This document shows positions 38,541-51,437 of a stretch of DNA of 64,000 nucleotides, piece by piece (within the stretch, counting starts at the first letter, position 1; each line of letters begins with the position of its first letter). The position numbers and the translations under genes are program-made. Source of the DNA: Inia geoffrensis (lineage: Eukaryota; Chordata; Mammalia; Artiodactyla; Iniidae); contig CM070905.1 of assembly GCA_036417435.1 (NCBI GenBank), forward strand, positions 71,131,092 to 71,195,091, in the 5' to 3' direction. Under the pieces are notes generated by a model. The model worked only from the letters and a program-made list of their open reading frames with translations, was not told the DNA's origin and made no database searches.

Positions 38541-41500
38541 ACAGGTGATGAAGGAAAGACTCAGGGTGTATTATAGTGTGTAAGGGCAAGGGCGCTAAGA
38601 GATAGTATAGAATTGGGTTTGGCACGTAGTAGATCCTCAGGCTAGAAAACAAAAACAAAAAGACAAGATCCAAAAGATACATTCTTAATTGATTTCCAGA
38701 TTCAATAGGCTTCACCATACGTACCGCCACAATGTGTAAGTCCTTGTTTCACACCACCGCAAGTATGGCCTGGCCACCCGGTAATTCTGCTCACCTACTC
38801 TACCTGCTCCTAACCAGGGGCTGGTTTCCCTGGGCTTCATCACTCAAACGTCAGTCCGGCCCCGTAGGAAAAGGCAATGGATAGGCACCTCTAGGGACAT
38901 AGGAGAAGGCTGGGTGTAGCTTTGACATTTACAAGAGTTGGAAATACCTCTGTTTAGAAAACTTTTATGATGATATCAAAAGTAATCCATAACGACAGCA
39001 AAAATCTAAAATTCCCACAAAGAATTAAAGAGTTTAATATAATATCCTGACAACTTAAAGGATTCTCTTGATTTCAGAGAGGAAGAAAACTCTGCTTTTA
39101 GATTTATTTCACTATTAGTTGAAAAGTGCCAGATGTTTCATTTTTCTTCTAGAAAACCAGGAAATACATTGTCTTGACGGAGTGACTTCTTTGAAGCTTT
39201 CCTTTAGTGGAAAGAGTCAGCTATCAGTCTGCTCTTTCTTCAGATCTCAAACATTTTCGTTAAAAAAAAAAAGGTGTTTCTAGCATTATTGATTCATAGT
39301 TACCGATAATACAATTACAGATCATATGTAGGGCATTCATCCCAGATCTTATGCTTTGGTTCCAATGGTTAGACTGCGGTATCTCTGAGGTGTTAGAACT
39401 CAGGTTAAATGCCATGCAGCAAGGATGCTTCTCACACTAGACCAGGAGTCTCTGTTAGGCAGACTCCACTCTTTATTCCTGCTTCCCTGCAAGAGCCAGA
39501 GCCCCTAGAACTTACCTCAAGCTCCAGGTCAAACTCATTGGGTGAGAAGCCCTACGGAAGGGCACCAATTTCAGAGAGGAGCCCAAAGTGCACCAGGCTT
39601 CTGGTCCTGAATCCAGCAATATCTGTGAGAGATGGAGAGATCACTGATTGCCTGTATATTTCGGTTTACTTTCCAAATTCAGCATTTAAACAAAAGATGC
39701 TGTTTATCCGGTTCAAACCCAGAACCAAAGTATGTGCCAAGAGGGAGTCTTAATTTCTCGTAACAGAACAGGTTTGGCCCTAATGTGTAATTTATGAGTC
39801 AGTATATCAAATTTGACGAATGTGTTTGCTCCAAGTAGGGCGCAAGCCATTAGGCATTACACATCCTGAACTTTGGGGAGAGGAGGAAAATAACTTTGAT
39901 TTCTCTGCTCTTTCATTAATAAAGATGAATCCAAGTTGATGAATAAATTTTCTGGATTGCTTAATACCTCCCAGATATCATCGTCAAGGCCTGGGCAAGG
40001 CAGGTGAAAAGATTTCCATGAGCAAAGAAGCAGTGGAGAAGGGCTGCCTCTGTGAAATAAATTGTTGGTAATTCTGGAAATTTTTCCTTTATCCTAACAT
40101 TCTTCCACCTCCTTTGCCTTGCCCTATTCTCTGTGTTTCTAAATGTGCCAAATATGTCTTTCTACTAACAGCTGGTAAATGGAGTTGGGGGAAAAGCCAC
40201 AGTGACACCCCTCTACTGCAGCCGTGTAATAAATACACAACAAGATAAACTGCACAGCCACTGAAAGACATCACATCTTCCTTCCTCCTGGCACAATGTG
40301 CACAGTCACTGAATATGATTAGAGTCTTGAGGACCTGGACATAGTCATTTCTATTTTGGTACCACTGGCTTGATCCACCCCTGCAGCTAGAAGGGAATCA
40401 CCCTCTTTGTGTAAATGTTTGCCTTGTTGGAAATTCCGAAGCAGAAATTAATAGGATACATGCTTCAGGAGGAGTATTAAATTATCCATGATAAACAATT
40501 CCTAGCCAATGTTTAGACTGGCCCAAAGTCATCTTAAGAACTGTGCACAAGGAGAGAACAACACATTTGGCAGTTATATACTAGGACTGTCTATAAAACA
40601 AAAGACAAAATAGAGCTCTGTCAGTTAGCTACTTATTCTAATTGATGTTTTCTATCAGCCTAGGGAGACAACAGATTAATGACTAAACAAGTACCGAATC
40701 GCCACTTCATTCTACGTGGTGTAGACACAGCTAATGTATCATGAATGTTTGCTTCTCTTTTCCAGCAGTTACAGAACACACTTGGAACTCCTCTACAAAT
40801 TCTCTTTGATCTCTTCTTTGAAGTCAAAGTGCCAATATTCTGGACTCCTGTGACATCAACTGTCACAGCCCCCAGGCTATTAAAGAGCTGAAACTAATCA
40901 GGTAGAATCAGCACCAAAAGAAATTTCAACACAACACAGTCGTATGTTCAAGGAAACTTTGTCCATGCGTTCAGGATCTCAATATAGTTGCAAATATTCT
41001 TTTTAAATACATTCATACATACACACAGACACAGATGCACACACACACAGACACACGTATGTAGAGAGAGAAAAATAAAGAAAAAAAAGACCTTTTAGTT
41101 TCCTTGGTCGAAATCAGGATTAAGGCATTAGTTGGGGTATTCTCAATAAAAAAAAAATTCTCAAAAAAAAAATAGTTTTTATTCATATTCATTATATGAA
41201 TCAGCAAAATGAAGCAAATTTAACTGAGGGTCCTTTGAGGTTGTGTCAGTTTCCCCACAGTGCTGACCCAGAAACTTACAGGATATATAGTAACTAAGAG
41301 GCCAATTCCATAGGACAAAAAGTCCTATTTTGAATAACATCTTAAGACTGACTTTGAGCCAAAAGAAAAACGTGGCTTTTTTTTAAAGGGGTCGGGGTGG
41401 GGGGAGCGGATTGTACTCCATTTCTGTTGTCTGATGCACAAGTATTATTAAATGTTTACCAGAAATCTGACGGCAGTTTCCTAACATTTGTTAATCATAG

Positions 41501-42419
41501 AAAACGTCATTCCATTAACAACTCAATAAACTTTAGAGTTGTACAAGGTAAGTCCCACTACCTTAACACGGCTAACCCATCCTTGTAGAATAAATATTTG
41601 CTTTCAATTTCTCTATGCCAAGTTTTAAGGGATCATATAATCTAAGTCTCCTATTGTAAATGAGGTAAGCCCTCCAGAAAAATGAGAGAACAGAGTTTAA
41701 ATCTTTGTTTGCCTTCTCTCTACAAGTCCTTGAATCAAGGGTTTCATGTCTCCAGAAAAACAGACTTAGGGCGCTTCTGACAAGTATCCCAGCAGGAGTG
41801 TCTTTGAGAAGTACTTTAAAGACAATTCAAGCCTCCCTCACAGATTTTTTCACATCCTCCAGCCTGAAGTGGTCTGTGCTGTTGTATATCTACCAGGGCA
41901 CCAAGTAACTAAAGATTATATTTTCCATTCTCCTAATTATTGTTACTTCTTTGTAATAATTTTCGTAGAAGTTCAGCCTACTTTCTTTCCCAAAACCTAT
42001 ATTTTGTAGTTCCTGACTTTCATGATTACTCTTACCCTGAATCAGCTGGGATAGAGCTCTGATGATAGGTCATCCTGAGACAGCCATTCAAGGCTTCCTG
42101 CACAAGCACATCCCTGAATATGACTTGGAGTATGTCTTCCCTGCATGCAGAGTAGAAAGCTGTCTGCATGGTGGGAATTCTCTGATATTAAATTTCTGTA
42201 AAGAGGATAAGCCACCCAACCAGTATCTCTCATAGTAAAGTACACAGTAAGCATCACTGCATAATTATCGTCACCACTATTATTAGAAGTCTACTTCTGT
42301 AGAATATCCTAAGAAATGAAAAAAATGACAAATTCTCATGTATTGAAATAAATGACTAGCCTCAGTTTCTTTCTGAGAATATATTTTGATAGAGGGAAAG
42401 GGAAGGAAAAGAGAAGATA
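38541..42419. other. Unique non-coding sequence
   Basis: No gene recognised. The 114-codon plus-strand frame at 39,409-39,753 is the longest frame in the window that I could not assign to a repeat, but it has no domain I know. An imperfect (AC/AG)n stretch lies at 41,015-41,075, and poly(A) runs near 41,148 and 41,165. Confidence 0.4.
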
Positions 42420-42620
42420 AATTACATTTACTGAATAACAACTACCATGTCCCAGAATTTGTACTAGGTGCTTTATGTAAAATATCTCGCTTTAATTCCT
42501 ACAGCCATCGTAAGCCATAGAGTTACCTTCATTTAGAGATGAATGAACTTAGTCTCAGAGGAGTTAAGCAATTTGTCCAAAGTCCCATGCCTGGTGAACA
42601 GTAAGTCTGGGATTCAAATA
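42420..42620 (+). mobile_element. MIR SINE, near full length
   Basis: In order: 'ctaccatgtcccagaatttgtactaggtgcttta', 'aatatctcgctttaattcctacag', 'tcatttagagatgaatgaac', 'ggagttaagcaatttgtccaaagtc', 'gtctgggattcaaa'. This is the MIR consensus order, about 15-25% diverged by eye. Confidence 0.85.
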
Positions 42621-43547
42621 AGTCATTTTAGCAAAGCAAATTGCTGTAGGCAGGGGAATAGAGTGCGTGCGATGTACAATTTTTTAAAAGCACATAAACA
42701 CATCCAATCTCTCAAAAATGTGTGAGGACCAGGGGTGATGAATTGAAGACCATGGAAAACAATCTGTCTGTCTAAGGTGTGGGCAAAGGATGACTCTGAA
42801 ATGACCATAATAGACTGTCCTGAGTCAGAATGTATCTAACAGAATTCATCTCTGTCCTTTTCCCCCATTTTATCTAAAAGGAAGAAAATTCATTTGTATG
42901 TGTGTGATAAAAACTAGGATCTCAGTTCCTTTAAAAAGAATGAGTTGAACTCCCTTACAAATCTTTACCCAGGTAGTGTTAAAATAAATATTCCAGTAAA
43001 GATAGATTCAGAATTAAAAAAGCTGTACGTGACTCAATTGTCATTTCCAGCATTTAACTCAGGACCAATCACACAGATCTCAACGTTAGCCCAAATCCCT
43101 TCCACCTATTTCTCCTCTCTGCCAATAACCAGTTTTTAATCTATTTCAGGAAGGAGTCCGGGACACCGTGGAAATAAAGATTAACTTTAAAATACTTCCT
43201 GAAGCATTACCAGAAATCATGTTTTGAATTTCCAAATGACTTGTATTTTTCTAAATATCTGGGCTGTGCCCAGGACCACAAAGATAAATGGGGCACTGGG
43301 ACAACCACGTGAAGGACCAAGTGGTAATGTGAAGTAAGTGTACTGTTCAGCATGAGTCATTTGAAAACAGAGGAAAGAAGAATGGCTAGAAAAGATGATG
43401 TTACATGACAACGATATTCCAAACAAAACACAAGGAGTTGATCTACATTTGCTTTCAGGTCATGAAATACTATATGAGAACCCACTGGCTATGGGTCACC
43501 CTGATTCAACAACCCAATTCATCATATTCTCGGGTTTACAGCATCAT
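42621..43547. other. Unique non-coding sequence
   Basis: No gene or repeat recognised. Confidence 0.45.
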
Positions 43548-43962
43548 CACTGGTTCTCAAACTTGGCTACACAAGAAACCCCCCTGAGGAAGTTTGGGGA
43601 TTTTGTTTTTTATACAATACCAGTGCCTGGGCCCCCTCACCAGAGATTCAGATTAATTGGCATAGGGCGGAGGCCAGACTTCAGTTTTTTTTGTTTTTTT
43701 TTTTTCCTGTATGCAGGTCTCTCACTGCTGTGGCCACTCCCGTTGAGGAGCACTGGCTCCGGACGCACAGGCTCAACGGCCTTGGCTCACGGGCCCAGCC
43801 ACTCCGCGGCATGTGGGAACTTCCTGGACCGGGGCACGAACCCGTGTCCCCTGCATCAGCAGGCGGACTCTCAACCACTGCGCCACCAGGGAAGCCCTGC
43901 TTCAGTAGTTTTTAAAGTTCCCTGTGTGATTCAGTGTAAGCAAGACTGGAGCACCACTGTGT
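43548..43962 (+). mobile_element. MER20-like hAT relic split by a SINE
   Basis: Left half: 'cactggttctcaaacttggctac', 'agaaacccccctgaggaag', 'tgcctgggccccctcacc', 'gattcagattaattgg'. Right half after the SINE: 'gtagtttttaaagttccc', 'gtgtgattcagtgtaagcaag', 'ctggagcaccactgt'. The ends form an inverted pair, as expected for a hAT MITE. Assigned to MER20 or a close relative. Confidence 0.7.
43686..43898 (-). mobile_element. CHR-type tRNA-derived SINE, full length
   Basis: Minus-strand copy with a poly(T) tail at 43,686-43,706. Short flanking duplication 'cttcagt' at 43679-43685 and about 43900-43906. The 192-codon frame at 43,395-43,973, the longest in the window, runs through this SINE and the MER20 relic and is not a gene. 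Confidence 0.92.
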
Positions 43963-44029
43963 TAGCTGTATGAAACGGCCTGCAAAATTTTATACCTCAA
44001 CCTTTTAGGGTTGTCAGAACTGACATCAT

Positions 44030-44112
44030 GGCTGTAAAACTTGCGAAAACTTGGTCAAGTTACTGATCCCTGAAACTCAGTTTCCACATCTCTAAAATGG
44101 AGATCAGAACCC
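44030..44112 (-). mobile_element. MIR SINE relic
   Basis: 'cttggtcaagttactgatccctgaaactcagtttccacatctctaaaatggagat' is a close match to the reverse complement of the MIR core. Confidence 0.82.
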
Positions 44113-47100
44113 TGTTCAGCATGTTCTTTAACATGGGACCCAGGTCATCCTATTTCCAAACTGAATGTCTAGATCTTTTCAAAATAAATGCCTTCAATCA
44201 TTTTCTGATTTATATGTCTCTAGAATGAACACTGTCTGTAACGTGTGAGAATATCTTCTCAGTGTAACATCATAATTTCTTTGGCTTATGTAACGAACTA
44301 CGGCTTCAGAATGCCAAAAAACATTGGCTTGAAAGTGGAAAAATACTATCAAAACAAATATTTGTTCTATCTCTATATCCCCAAATTGGAAAAATGGTGT
44401 TTTGGGTATGGTATTTGTTAATGTTATTTATTTTGTTTAAAACTGACCACCTAGCCTATACTTATACCCTCATACGTCAAGACTCCCAAGTTGGCAGTCT
44501 TGGTAACAAAACTGCCAACTCACTGTTTAGATTTTGAATACTTACTACCCTGCATTACTAAGAAATTTGTATCATTTTGTTGTGGGGTTGAAGGAAGATT
44601 TTAATTTGCATCTTTTGTCTCCATTGTGCTGTCACAGTTCCTGAAACGAAGTGGATGTTTACTATATATTTGTTAAATTTATTTTTAAATGTTTACTTCA
44701 ATATTCCTGATGATTAAATGATATAACAGACTAACCCAAACTTTGGTACTTGCTTACTGTCAAAGACTCCAGAATCAAGCAAAAGCACCAACATTTCCTA
44801 CCCAACTAGTCTACAGCTTAAATTTAGGAGAATCTTTTGCTTTTGTGAAAGTTTTAATCATTTATAATTACACATTTTGAGGGTTAGGTTATATATCCTT
44901 CCTATTCTGGATCTGTAATCAAATCTTTGACAAATTAATTGAGTTTTCCTCCACAAAAGTAAAAGAGATGGAGTTTAATAAATACAGATATCTATACTTC
45001 GCAGAGGTATTTTGGCATTTATAGAATAAAGAATTTGAGAGTACAAGGTAAGTCTCTTTTGGTGAATACATGGACTACTTTATTATCTAGAAGAACACTA
45101 CTTAAGTTATAGTAATGAAGGGTTAAAATATGCCCTTTGTGTCAGACACTGTTCATTGCTACCTAAGATTGATTTCCCCCCACACACTTTATTCCTTAGG
45201 ATAGCAATGTGCCCAGACTCAGGTGACAGATTATGATGAGACTGAGTCAATCATAATCATTTCATTCCTTGGCTCCTTCCTCCCTTGCATGAGATGTTCA
45301 GGGAAGTCAGCTGGTAGGTTTTTAGCATTTTTGTGTACCTGCTAAAAGGGAAGACACACAAGAGGTATGGCCCCTTTCTTCAGCTTTCTGATTTGAATAA
45401 GGCATTTTTTAGTTGACTGAAACTACAGAAGCAATCTTGTGACCATAAAGCAGCAAACCTTAAGACAAAGAAAATAAAATAAGGACAATGGAGCTACAAG
45501 ATAAAAAGATCCTGGATCTTTGATGGAGTCTTTGAGGAGCTGAATCAATGCCAACAAACAACTACTACAGACTTTTCTATTATATGACAAAAAATGAACT
45601 ACTTAGAAGAAAACCATAATTTCCACATATGAGATTATGAAGAATATCTTCTCTCTATAAAATTCTTAAGATGGTAATATTTCATCTATGAATGAGAAAC
45701 AGACTTTCATAACAAAATCAATCATTAGAAAAGACATTTCAAACCCAACCTCACTGTTGCCCTTATTTTCCTTCCAAATTCCTGACATTAAAAACAAACT
45801 ATTTCTACCACGTCAAACCAGTGCAATCCTCATTGCCATATAAACAGTTTCTTCCGCTCCCCCTCCCCCTTTCCCCTCCCTCTCCCTCAAATATATATGT
45901 ATGTATTGTACTTATATACATATACAAACAACACATACACAACTTCTCTGAATAACTCCCCTTCGAAATGTAGTTTTGAATGATTGGGAAAGTGATTAAT
46001 ATGAGCAGCAGGGTTTCTTGACTGCACAGGAGATGCTTCTAACATACTTTAATTCCCATGACTATCCCAAAGCCATTGCATTTTTTTAAAGAATAAACTG
46101 ACCACTTTTACCAAGTGTGTCCAAATTAAGGACTTATGAGTAACCTTGGTTTCAAATGAACCAAAACAGGGTTACCCACAGAAATAGGAGAGCTGAGAAT
46201 AAAGGTCTCTTGAATAGAGCTTTTCATCCATATGACTCATCAGACACCATGATTAGGAGAATGAATTTGCCTGTAAAGTCCAAAGGCTATTCTGATCCTG
46301 ACTCCTTGTACAGACTTGGAAAAGTACCTCAATTCTTAATGCCCTGGTTGCTAAATTTACATAGGTAATTTCTTCCTGTTTATCTCATAAGATAGTGAGG
46401 AAATTCCCAATAAATTTTAAAGTACTACACATATTAATGCTATTAAAAGATCTGTTTCCATTTCAAACACCCCAGAGATACCCAGTTACCAACTTAGATA
46501 GAAGAGGTACATAACCTGACAATATCAGTCACAGAACTAGTTTATTTGGGGGCACATAACAGATCTCTGATCCTTATACTTCTGCTTGACCTGAACACAG
46601 GGTTATTAGCTTAAATGGCTTTGTAAAAAAAATATCAAGTCATTCAACCATGTGACAGCCTGATGGATACAGACAGAGCCGAACAGTAAAACTATCAATT
46701 TCCTTAAGATAAAGCTCTAGAAAAATATGCTACAGTTTCAATATGTCTAAAATACTGTAAAACTATTCAAAAGAAAGTGGTCAGAGTCTCAATCTAATCT
46801 GTCCACTCTGCCCTTAAACCTTAAAATACCACAATAAGACTATAGCATATAACAATGTATTCACTTACAAAAACTACATATATATTGTAAAGAACCTACT
46901 GGTGTCCTATTAACCAATTAATAGTAAAAACAGAAAAACCAAAGAGATCACTTATAAAAGCAATTGTGTAGCATGTCCTATGTTGAAAAAGGTATATATA
47001 TATATAAAACTTACTTTGTACAAGTGTAGAAATAATATTACTCAACTTACCTTTTCATTAACTGGCACAAAAAGGCATAAAGGACAGTTTTTAAATTGAA

Positions 47101-47239
47101 AAAAAAAATTTTTTTGCAACATCAGCTTTCTTATAAAAGAACAGTTTACTGCAATTGCAGGATATTCTCATTTAGCTTCCCTATGCAGAGAAATAGGAAA
47201 CTGAAAGGAGATTAAGATGAAACAAACTAACAGATTTGA
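44113..47239. other. Mostly unique non-coding sequence
   Basis: No gene recognised. 45,190-45,480 ('gactgagtcaatcataatcat...cagctggtaggtttttagc...atggcccctttct...cagaagcaatcttgtgaccat') resembles an ancient mammalian repeat I cannot name, the same one suspected at 7640-7920. A polypyrimidine run lies at 45,852-45,889 and a (TA)n run at 46,991-47,005. Confidence 0.4.
45852..45889 (+). repeat. Polypyrimidine tract (CCCTCC-rich)
   Basis: Almost uninterrupted C/T over about 38 bases, followed by an alternating AT/GT stretch (45,891-45,925). Confidence 0.9.
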
Positions 47240-47391
47240 TAAAAATTTAAAAGTTGTTGATAAAAGCTCAAAAAACCACAATACCAATCATCTCAATGGT
47301 CAAAGGCTGGAGAAAAACAAAGAAAACTATACCAAGTTACATCATAATCAAACTGCTGAAAATAAATAAATTAAAAAATTATTTTAACCAG

Positions 47392-47609
47392 GGGCTTCCC
47401 TGGTGGCGCAGTGGTTGAGAGTCTACCTGCCGATGCAGGGGACACAGGTTCATGCCCCGGTCCGGGAAGCTCCCACGTGCCACGGAGCAGCTGGGCCCGT
47501 GAGCCATGGCCGCTGAGCCTGCGCGTCCGGGGCCTGTGCTCCGCAATGGGAGAGGCCACAACAGTGAGAGGCCCCCGTACCGCAAAAAAAAAAAAAAAAA
47601 AAAAAAAAA
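47392..47609 (+). mobile_element. CHR-type tRNA-derived SINE, full length
   Basis: Complete body and a pure A tail of about 26 bases. A perfect 12-bp target-site duplication 'tattttaaccag' lies at 47380-47391 and 47610-47621. The long uninterrupted tail suggests a comparatively recent insertion. Confidence 0.96.
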
Positions 47610-48208
47610 TATTTTAACCAGAGAGAAAAAGACACATTATGTATTAAGGAACAAAGATAACAGTAACATGAAATTTGGGTCAGAAACACTATAAACCAGA
47701 AGACAATGAAAAGAATAAAAACAAACATAATGTACAATTCTACACCCAGAAAAAAAATCTTCAAAAAATAAAGATGAAATAAAAGCTTCTGCAAATATAA
47801 AAAACAGAGGTATTTCACTGCCAGCAGGCATGAACAGAAACCAAAAATTTTTTTAGAAATACTCTTTGAGGAAGAAGGAAAATGATTTCAGAGGAAACTT
47901 TTTATATCCACTAAAGAATGAAAAACACTGGAAATAATACAGAGAGACAGAGGGAATGAGTGAAGGAGGGAAGGTGAGAAGAGAGAAAGAAAACACAAAT
48001 TATCAAATAAGAAGTGAGTGGGGCCATCACTATATAAACTATAGATATTAAAAAGATAATTAGGGAAAATGATGAACAACTATATTTCAATGATTTTGGT
48101 AACTGTGACGAAATGGTTAAATTCCTCGAAAAACATGATCTACCAAAGCTCACCAGAAAGAAAAAGATAACCTGAACAGCACTATATTTATTAAGGAAAA
48201 TACATTTA

Positions 48209-48362
48209 GGGCTTCCCTGGTGGCGCAGTGGTTGGGAGTCTGCCTGCTGATACAGGGGACACGGGTTCGTGCCCTGGTCCGGGAAGATCCCACAAATCTT
48301 CTGATACCGCAAAAAAAATCTGATACTGCAAAAAAAAAAATCTGATACCGCATAAAAAAAAA
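48209..48362 (+). mobile_element. Internally deleted CHR SINE with triplicated tail unit
   Basis: The tRNA-like head is intact to 'gggaagatcccaca' (~48,295). The GC-rich body is then missing, and a unit 'tctgataccgcaaaaaaaa' occurs three times (about 48,301-48,358), each with its own A-run. Target-site duplication 'gaaaatacattta' at 48,196-48,208 and about 48,363-48,376 shows the whole structure lies within one insertion. Confidence 0.93.
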
Positions 48363-48728
48363 AGAAAATACATTTATAGTTTCAAAACTTCCTGCAAAAG
48401 AAAGTCCAGACCCAGAGAGCTTCACTTGTGAATTCTCCCAAACACTTAAGAAATAATGCCATGTATACACGAACTCTTCTAGGAAATAAGGAGCTGGGGA
48501 GGTGGGGGTATGATACTTCCCTACTCATTTTGAGGGCATCATTACCTTAATACCAAAACCAGATAAAGATATGCAACTTAAAAAAAAACCTAAAGACCAA
48601 TATTTCTCATGAACATATCACAAAAATTTTTAACAAATTTAATGCAATTATATATACTAAGAATAAAACAACATAGCCATATTGGTTTTACTCCAGAAAC
48701 ACAAGGCTGCTTTAACATTCAAAAATCA

Positions 48729-50073
48729 ATAAAACACTTCCTAACACCATACACAAAAAGAAACTAAAAATGGATTAAAGACCTAAATGTATGATGCTAT
48801 AAAACTCTTAGAGGAAAACATTGGCAGAACACTCTATGACATAAATCACAGCAAGATCCTTTTTGACCCACCTCCTAGAGAAATGGAAATAAAAACAAAA
48901 ATAAACAAATGGGACCTAATGAAACTTCAAAGCTTTTGCACTGCAAAGGAAACCATAGACAAGACAAAAAGACAACCCTCAGAATGGGAGAAAATATTTG
49001 CAAATGAAGCAACTGACAAAGGAATAATCTCCAAAGTATACAAACAGCTCATTCAGCTCAATATCAAAAGAAAAAAAACAAAAAACAACCCAATCCAAAA
49101 ATGAGCAGACCTAAATAGACATTTCTCCAAAGAAGACATACAGATTGCCAACAAACACATGAAAGAGTGCTCAACATCATTAATCATTAGAGAAATGCAA
49201 ATCAAAACTACAATGAGGTATCACCTCACACCAGTCAGAATGGCCATCATCAAAAAATCTACAAACAATAAATACTGGAGAGGGTGTGGAGAAAAGGGAA
49301 CCCTCTTGCACTGTTGGTGGGAATGTAAATTGATACAGCTACTATGGAGAACAGTATGGAGGTTCCTTAAAAAACTAAAAATAGAATTATCATATGACCC
49401 AGTAATCCTACTACTGGGCGCATACCCTGAGAAAACCATAATTCAAAAGGAGTCATGTACCACAATGTTCACTGCAGCACTATTTACAATAGCCAGGACA
49501 ATGGAAGCAACCTAAGTGTCCAGTGACAGATGAATGGATAAAGAAGATGTGGCACATATATACAATGGAATATTACTCAGCCATTAAAAGAAACGAAATT
49601 GAGTTATTTGTCGTGAGGTGGGTGGACCTAGAGTCTGTCATACAGAGTGAAGTAAGTCAGAAAGAGGAAAACAAATACCGTATGCTAACACATATATATG
49701 GAATCTACAAAGAAAAAAAATGGTTCTGAAGAATGCAGGGGCAGGACAGGAATAAAGATGCAGATGTAGAGAATGGACTTGAGGACACGGGGAGGGGGAA
49801 GGGTAAGCTGGGACGAAGTGAGAGAGTGGCATAGACATATGTACACTACCAAATGTAAAATAAATAGCTAGTGGGAAGCAGCCGCATAGCACAGGGAGAT
49901 CAGCTCGGTGCTTTGTGACCACCTAGAGGGGTGGGATAGGGAGGGTGGGAGGGAGACGTAAGAGGGAGGGGATAGGGGGATATATGTATACCCATAGCTG
50001 ATTCACTTTGTTATACAGAAGAAACTAACACACTATCGTAAAGCAATTATATTCCAATAAAGATGTTTAAAAA
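48729..50073 (+). mobile_element. Young 5'-truncated L1, ORF2 C-terminal part plus 3' UTR
   Basis: Starts near 'aacaccatacacaaaaagaaac' and encodes the ORF2 C-terminal third in one frame over 48,787-49,513, interrupted by a single TGA at 49,102. A frame change follows, and the frame at 49,523-49,729 holds MEYYSAIKRNEIE and SEVSQKEENKY. The 3' UTR (49,730-50,073) ends in 'ccaataaagatgtttaaaa'. Host L1 sequence on the two sides is contiguous in L1 order. Flanking 'aaaaatca' at 48721-48728 and 50074-50081 is the likely target-site duplication. It has no endonuclease or reverse transcriptase and cannot be autonomous. Confidence 0.92.
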
Positions 50074-51437
50074 AAAAATCAGTGTAACTCATCAATTCTA
50101 GAGCCTGTAAAAAAAAGACCATCTCATGAGCTCAATAGACACAGAAAAGGCCCTTGACCCAATTCAACCTCCATTCATTATAAAAACTCTCAGCCAACTA
50201 GAAACAGAAGGGACTTTTTGAAACTAAGAAAGGGCATTCATGAAAAACCTACTGCTAACATTGTATTAAATGGTGAAAGACTAAGTATTTCCCCCTAAGT
50301 TCAGGGACTAGACAAGGATGTCCACTCTCACTATTTCCATTCAACCCTGTTGTAGAGGCCCTATCCAGTACATTAAGACAAGAAAAAGAAATCAAATGTA
50401 TACACACTGAGGGTGTGGAGGGGATTATACTTCTTTTTACTCCCAGAACATACGACAGACTGTGTAGAAAAACCTGTGGAATCTACCCACAAAGGAGCGC
50501 TATTAAAATTAATTAGTGAGTTAAGCAAGGTAGTAAGAGAGATAAAAATTCATTGTATTTCTATATGCTAGCAATGAACAGTTGCAAATTAAAATTTAAA
50601 ATGAAGCAGTATCATTTACAATAGTACCAGAAAATGTTAAATATTAAGGGATAAACTCAACAAAAATATTTACAAGATATGTAGGTGGTAAATACAAAAC
50701 ACTTCTGAGAGAAATTAAAGAAGACCTACAGAAATAAAGAGATATATCATGTTAATAGAAAGATTCAGTATTATGAAGATGTCATTTCTCTCCAAATAGA
50801 TCTAAAGTTCAACACAATCCCAATAAAAACTCCAGAAACTTCTTTGGTGTGGAAATTGTCAAAGTGATCCTCAAATGCCCATGGAAATGCAAATGATCTT
50901 GACTATATAAAAGTTTTCAAAAAGAACAGAGTTGTAGAAATTACACTACCTAATTTTAAGACTTTATTATAAAACTTCAATAATCCAGATAGTGTGACTT
51001 AAAAATACACATTCAGATGAATGAAACAATATAAAATGCATAAATAGACCACCCATATTTGGCCAATTCGAACTGATTACAATGCCAGGGAAATTCAATA
51101 GGGAGGGGAAAATCTTTTCAACAAATGATGCTGAAACAATTGAATAACCCTATGTAATAATAATGATAAACCTCATATCATACATAAAAACTAACTCAAA
51201 ATGACTCATAGGTCTAAATGTAAAACCTAAAGTTGTAAAGTTTGTAAAAGAAAACAAAGGAAAAAAATTATTCTCTCCTTGAATCAGGCAAAAATTTATT
51301 ACTATAGGGCACAAGAAGGATTATACTTTTTAAAGAATGCATTAGATTTCATCAAAATTTAAGTATTTAAAAGCTACTAGTAAGAAAATGAAAAAGCAAG
51401 CCATGAACTGAGAAAAATTTGTTTGAAAACATGTATC

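Noticed and set aside
43395..43973. 192-codon plus-strand open frame, the longest in the window
   Set aside because: It runs through unique DNA, a MER20-like relic and an antisense CHR SINE. The C-terminal half is the antisense-SINE peptide seen at every SINE copy.
48301..48358. Three regularly spaced repeats that could suggest an array
   Set aside because: They are duplicated SINE tail units (end of the SINE plus A-run) inside one target duplication. There is no spacer diversity, and the genome is mammalian, so not CRISPR.
48787..49729. Protein-like frames with strong family similarity
   Set aside because: They are the C-terminal part of L1 ORF2 in a 5'-truncated element with a stop at 49,102 and a frameshift, not a host gene.
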